Below, one piece after another: positions 60,391 through 64,000 of a stretch of 64,000 nt of DNA. Position 1 is the stretch's first letter. Every line of letters begins with the position of its first letter. This DNA is from Ectobius pallidus (taxonomy: Eukaryota > Arthropoda > Insecta > Blattodea > Ectobiidae). The notes below the pieces were generated by a model. The model saw only the letters and a program-made list of their open reading frames with translations. It did no database searches and was not told the origin of the DNA. A program made the translations under genes and the position numbers. The stretch lies in the NCBI GenBank assembly GCA_964059195.1, contig CAXKWD010000006.1, positions 70,201,073 through 70,265,072 on the forward strand. Direction: 5' to 3'.

Positions 60391-61302
60391 CTTCTTGTTC
60401 AGTATAAAAACTATTAATATCAGACACTTCTTTTGGTTTTTTTAAATATAAAAGAGTATTGGTAACTCTAGTTCTGTAGATTCTAACTTATGTTTGACTA
60501 ATAGATTTCTATTGTAGAAATGAGAGTAAAATAGGACTAGTAGAAAGAGTTAGAAGCCGTAACAGCAATACAGTAATCCAAAGTTTCCACTTCCTGTCGG
60601 AAAAGTTAAGGTAGAAATAGTTGGGAAGAGAGAAGGGAGTAATAAGTAGAAATCTCTATACTTTGGGTGTTTTTAAGTGGTTGAACCACTCACGAATCCG
60701 TAAGCTAGGTTCAGCTGGTGATGCTTATAAATGCTTTTATATTTTTAAGACAGGTCGCGAGAAGAGTAAGGAAGAAATTATAAGGGGCATGAAAGTAATC
60801 CTTATTTGGGCTTCTGCCACTTGGGTTTCGTTCAGGTTACAGATGGATATCTATATGTTGGATGGCATGCTGGCCTGTAATATTTAGTTGCTTTATGAAT
60901 AAAGATATTTACTATGAGATGGTTTTGGAATAGAGCAGAGCAAGTGTAAAGGTAGAGAAGGATAGGAATGAAAGAAAAGAAGCTTGGGTGATGGTGACTC
61001 GCTTAAGAATGAAAGTAAAGAAAAGTCGTCACAAAGTGGAAATAACATAAAATTTGCAGCAGTAAATTTAACGGAAGCATCAAAGAATCCCGCATAGACA
61101 AATCAGATTCATATCGTACTATATCTTGGAGATAGATTTTAAATTAATAAATATATTTTGAAATATTATTAATTGCATTAATTCATAACTGAATGTTGAG
61201 CTTTGAAAATGAAATTTGAACTTTAATTTCTGTTTACGTTTTAATTATGTGTGCAAGATTCCTCATGTAGGCCTATGGTGAAAGTTGTATGAACCGTGAA
61301 AA
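60391..61302. other. Intergenic stretch with an unassigned 88-codon frame
   Basis: The plus frame at 60621-60887 (starting MGREKGVISR) ends normally but has no domain I recognise and no homologous copy in the window. No other feature supported. Confidence 0.35.
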
Positions 61303-61660
61303 TTTTTACGAGTAGAACAGTTCAAAAGTGGTCGAGAATCAGTGACTGACGAACACCGTTCTGGCCGGCCTGTTGAAGTTGTAACTTCCTTACTTGAAAC
61401 TCGAATTGATGACATTATTCGTGGAGGCATTACGTGGGAAGAAGTTCCAGGATAACGAGGATGTCAAGAAATTTGTGGGAAATTGTCTTCGACAAAAAGA
61501 CAAAGAGTTCTTTGCAGCCGGTATAAAAAAGGTAGTAACCTGTTGGGGCAAGTGCATAAATATTTATGGGGATTATGTTGTAAAGTAGGAAAATTCTTTT
61601 TTTTTAATAAACTGTTTTTTTTTCTCCAGGTCAGTTTGTCTTTTTAATTATTGAATGGCC
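61303..61660 (+). pseudogene. mariner transposase with the catalytic core deleted
   Basis: The N-terminal linker (QFKSGRESVTDEHRSGRPVE, from 61318) is followed within about 75 bases by C-terminal sequence in another frame: LRGKKFQDNEDVKKFV, then EFFAAGIKK, CINIYGDYVVK and a stop at 61586-61588. About 200 residues with all three catalytic Asp are missing, and the join changes frame. The inverse of the right end near 61640-61670 (acgagggccattcaataatt) looks like a mariner TIR; no left TIR is seen. This is a different mariner family from those at 24091 and 52882. Confidence 0.75.
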
Positions 61661-61698
61661 CTCGTATAAAGTTGAAAGTGTATATGTAAGTATGTATA

Positions 61699-62947
61699 TG
61701 GGTGATTCTTCAAATACGGGAAAATTTGTGTTCCGGAGTGATATTTCCCTTGAAATTCAACTTAAGTTTTTTTCTACTACTTCCATACTACAACTATCAC
61801 TTTGAAATGTCACTAACTTTAAATTCTGATACCGGTATTCCAAAATCGAATTTAATTCAATGAAATGTCATCCACATGCCCTGTCCCAAACCTCGGTTAT
61901 GTATATTCTAATGCATTTTTCCACAAAACAAAATGTTATTTCCTTTTCAACTTTTTTCCTGCCAATGAGTATGAAGAATATTAACCCCTAAAAAATAACA
62001 TGAAATAAAATTGTCACCCCACCTAACGAACATAAATAATGTCCCAAGGGTTTTTGGTCATCCACATGGCTGAAAAGAATAGAATTTTTTCTGCAGAAAT
62101 GAGAAATTTGTATAACTGGCAACAGTGGTAGAAAGCCAACAGGGCAGCTTGTGGTTGAATTGTGAGGTTGAATTTTGCTTGCTTACAAACAGTTTGGGAT
62201 TAACAAAGGACTTTGCATCATTTTCAAGGAAAGCGTTTTTATTCCCCGTCATTAACATGACTTCTAGAAAGTAGGCAGTAATTGAATATTAATTAATTTT
62301 GATTATGCACTTTGATAAACCTTCCAATTCAAAGTACCTGACTGAAGTTGAGCCTACAGAGGTTTAGAAATGGCTTGCTGAGACCACTAAAACTCCTTTT
62401 TTGTCATCCGCATGCCTGATTTTTGCGTCATCCACATGCCTCATGAAGGGGTATGTGGATGACTCTCAAGTCATGTAGATGATAAATGTAGGGTACTATT
62501 GTGTCTACGGTGTCTGTGACCTGTACTTAAAATCTTAAAACTGATTAAGTGAATTTCTGCTTGATTCCCCCCAAAACCATAAAAACGCAGTCTACTTAAA
62601 ATTACATTAATTCCGGAGTATGGACATAAATTTGCAAATTTGGTGCAAAATCAACTGAAGCACACTGAGAAAAATATGAAACCACATAAAGAAAAGCATA
62701 TTGTTGCCAAAGGTAGTCATTAATGTGGCCTTCTGCCACCCGCATATACACGGATGTCATTCACATGGCTTTAAAAAAATTAAAAAATTAAAATAAATAA
62801 AAATATAAACATTTAAGCTCTGCTGGTGTCATATTATAATCAAGTAACCCCTGAAGTATTTTAGTATTTTTTTTTAGATTTTCTAAACAAAATAAAAAAA
62901 TTGGATTTTACACACTCCAAATTTTCCCGTATTTGAAGAATCACCCA
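61699..62947. mobile_element. TIR element of 1249 bp with a reiterated internal motif
   Basis: TGGGTGATTCTTCAAATACG starts a perfect 30-bp TIR (61699-61728, inverse at 62918-62947). TA lies on both sides (61697-61698 and 62948-62949), but the flank is TA-rich so this is not decisive. The interior has no transposase frame. GTCATCCACATG-like units occur at 61867, 62057, 62403, 62427 and 62756 in plus orientation, and at 62452-62463 and 62472-62483 in inverse. These spaced motifs could be binding sites for the protein that mobilises the element. Confidence 0.8.
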
Positions 62948-63069
62948 TATATGTATGTTCCCTTTATAAATGTGCATGCTTTGACCAATTTGCACGAAAG
63001 TTCGCACAAATAGCCTACGCACTTCAACCCGGAAATAAGCCAACCCTTCCCTTGAAAATTATATAATTT

Positions 63070-64000
63070 CTGAAAATATTACACTTAATTTATCAAATAC
63101 AAATTAGTTCTCATGACAACACTAGGCTATTGTTTACAGTGTTCAATTGGGCTTTGGAAGCTGCATGATAGTGGGCTTTTACAAATAGTTAAAGAGGTTA
63201 TCGATATAATTCACTTCTCTAAAGCAATAATGGATAACGAAATCCACGTAAATAAATATCAGGCCTGATACATCACATAACTTTCTCTACCCTGGGAATA
63301 GAGAACATAATTTTCTCACTTCACATTTTGATGTAGAATAAGTGGTAAAGGTAAAAGGTAAAGTGATCCCTATACAGGCCATGGAGGCCCAGAGGGTTCC
63401 AGGAGGTTGAGGCTCCCAGATTTTGGACATTCGGCACATGAAGGTGGTAAGGTTGTCAGCCTTACGCACCGGCCGCCTTTACCCCCAGGATTGCTCCTGG
63501 TACTCATTTCTGTTAGAGGCTGAGTCGACCCCAGGGCCATAGTGCCACCAGAAGGATTAGGTCAATTGAAAAATCCCAACGACCTCATCGGGAATCGAAC
63601 CCGCGACCTTCCGGTTTGTAGCGCAGCGCCTCAACCACTACGCTACGGCGTACCCCCCAGAATAAGTGGTACTCGTAGTATTGCGGGAACAGCATTTTCA
63701 GTTGTCTCAGCCTGAGTTTGCGCCAAAGATGGGTAGTTATAATGCTACCCCAGAAGTCTGTAAAAAATTCTATCCACTGATACGTTATTCATCGAGAAAT
63801 AGGGATGTTTATTGTAAGCTCTAAGCATGTAAAAAGGAAATAATATGGGCGGAACATTTTTAGTCTTATGTGCGCAGTAAATTATGTCTCAGATTTTTGG
63901 GGTAGAACTTGTAAAAGTGATATTGAATTCCTTCTGATTTAACCTTGAAATGGTTGCACAATACTATTCACTAATAGTGTAATATTATACGAAAAATACA
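63070..64000 (+). mobile_element. Helitron-family copy, runs off the window, contains a SINE
   Basis: Shares aagaggttatcgatata, gaaatccacgtaaataa, acataactttctctaccctg and cacttcacattttgatgtag with the copies at 37101 and 44402. After the SINE it continues with tctatccactgatacgttat, ctaagcatgtaaaa and ttttggggtagaact. No 3' terminus is reached before the window ends. Confidence 0.7.
63335..63671 (-). mobile_element. SINE family B, copy 2
   Basis: AGAATAAGTGGTA at 63335-63347 and 63659-63671 is a perfect 13-bp target duplication. The 311-bp body (63348-63658) is inverse to copy 1 at 28660-28985 and nearly identical. Its tail, read in element orientation, is ACCTTTT-ACCTTT. It inserted into the Helitron-family copy. 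The tRNA-like head with the B box is at the right end here. Confidence 0.92.

Overview
This window is gene-poor, AT-rich animal nuclear DNA. I find no intact host protein-coding gene, no rRNA or functional tRNA gene, no operon-like layout and no CRISPR. The longest open frames are broken transposase remnants. Dense tRNA-derived SINEs, mariner, pogo, hAT and Helitron relics, (TA)n tracts and the type of transposase remnants point to an arthropod, most likely an insect with a large repeat-rich genome. A cockroach or termite is my guess from the repeat style only; no host gene confirms it.

Layout. 1-9.9 kb: a SINE (961-1298), a small hAT-type MITE (3465-3726) and a 42-bp minisatellite (5865-6470). 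10-17 kb: segments of a dispersed repeat family, a terminal-inverted-repeat (TIR) element with a strong internal hairpin (12124-12781), and one arm of a 540-bp repeat whose inverted partner lies near 45 kb. 17.8-25.3 kb: a coding remnant on the minus strand, two related satellite-like arrays, a MITE, a hAT transposase C-terminus, and a nearly full-length but broken mariner-type element with a DD41D catalytic spacing (24091-25293). 27-31 kb: two tRNA-derived SINEs of different families and a TIR element (29957-30687).

The most interesting block is 32.9-42.6 kb. A TIR transposon (32938-35203) begins CACTGGTCAACAA, is flanked by TAAT on both sides, and carries a degenerate transposase of about 540 codons. 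Its D, D, C-x2-C, H-x4-H, E order resembles RAG1/Transib/CMC enzymes. A second, minus-strand copy (41220-42620) is split by a retroposon with a perfect 12-bp target duplication. Between them lie a hAT remnant, a TIR element holding both a palindromic MITE and an 884-bp Helitron, and another Helitron copy interrupted by a pogo-like element whose TA target duplication can be read by comparison with the uninterrupted copy.

43-64 kb: Helitron termini and copies, the inverted partner of the 14-kb repeat, two more SINE copies of the first family, a 244-bp palindrome, TA-flanked MITEs, a mariner with a pogo-type element nested in it (52882-54221), an internally deleted mariner, and a 1.25-kb TIR element packed with a repeated GTCATCCACATG motif. 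The window ends in another Helitron copy that contains a SINE. The elements do not work together as a pathway; the window records successive insertions, several of which can be ordered by nesting.
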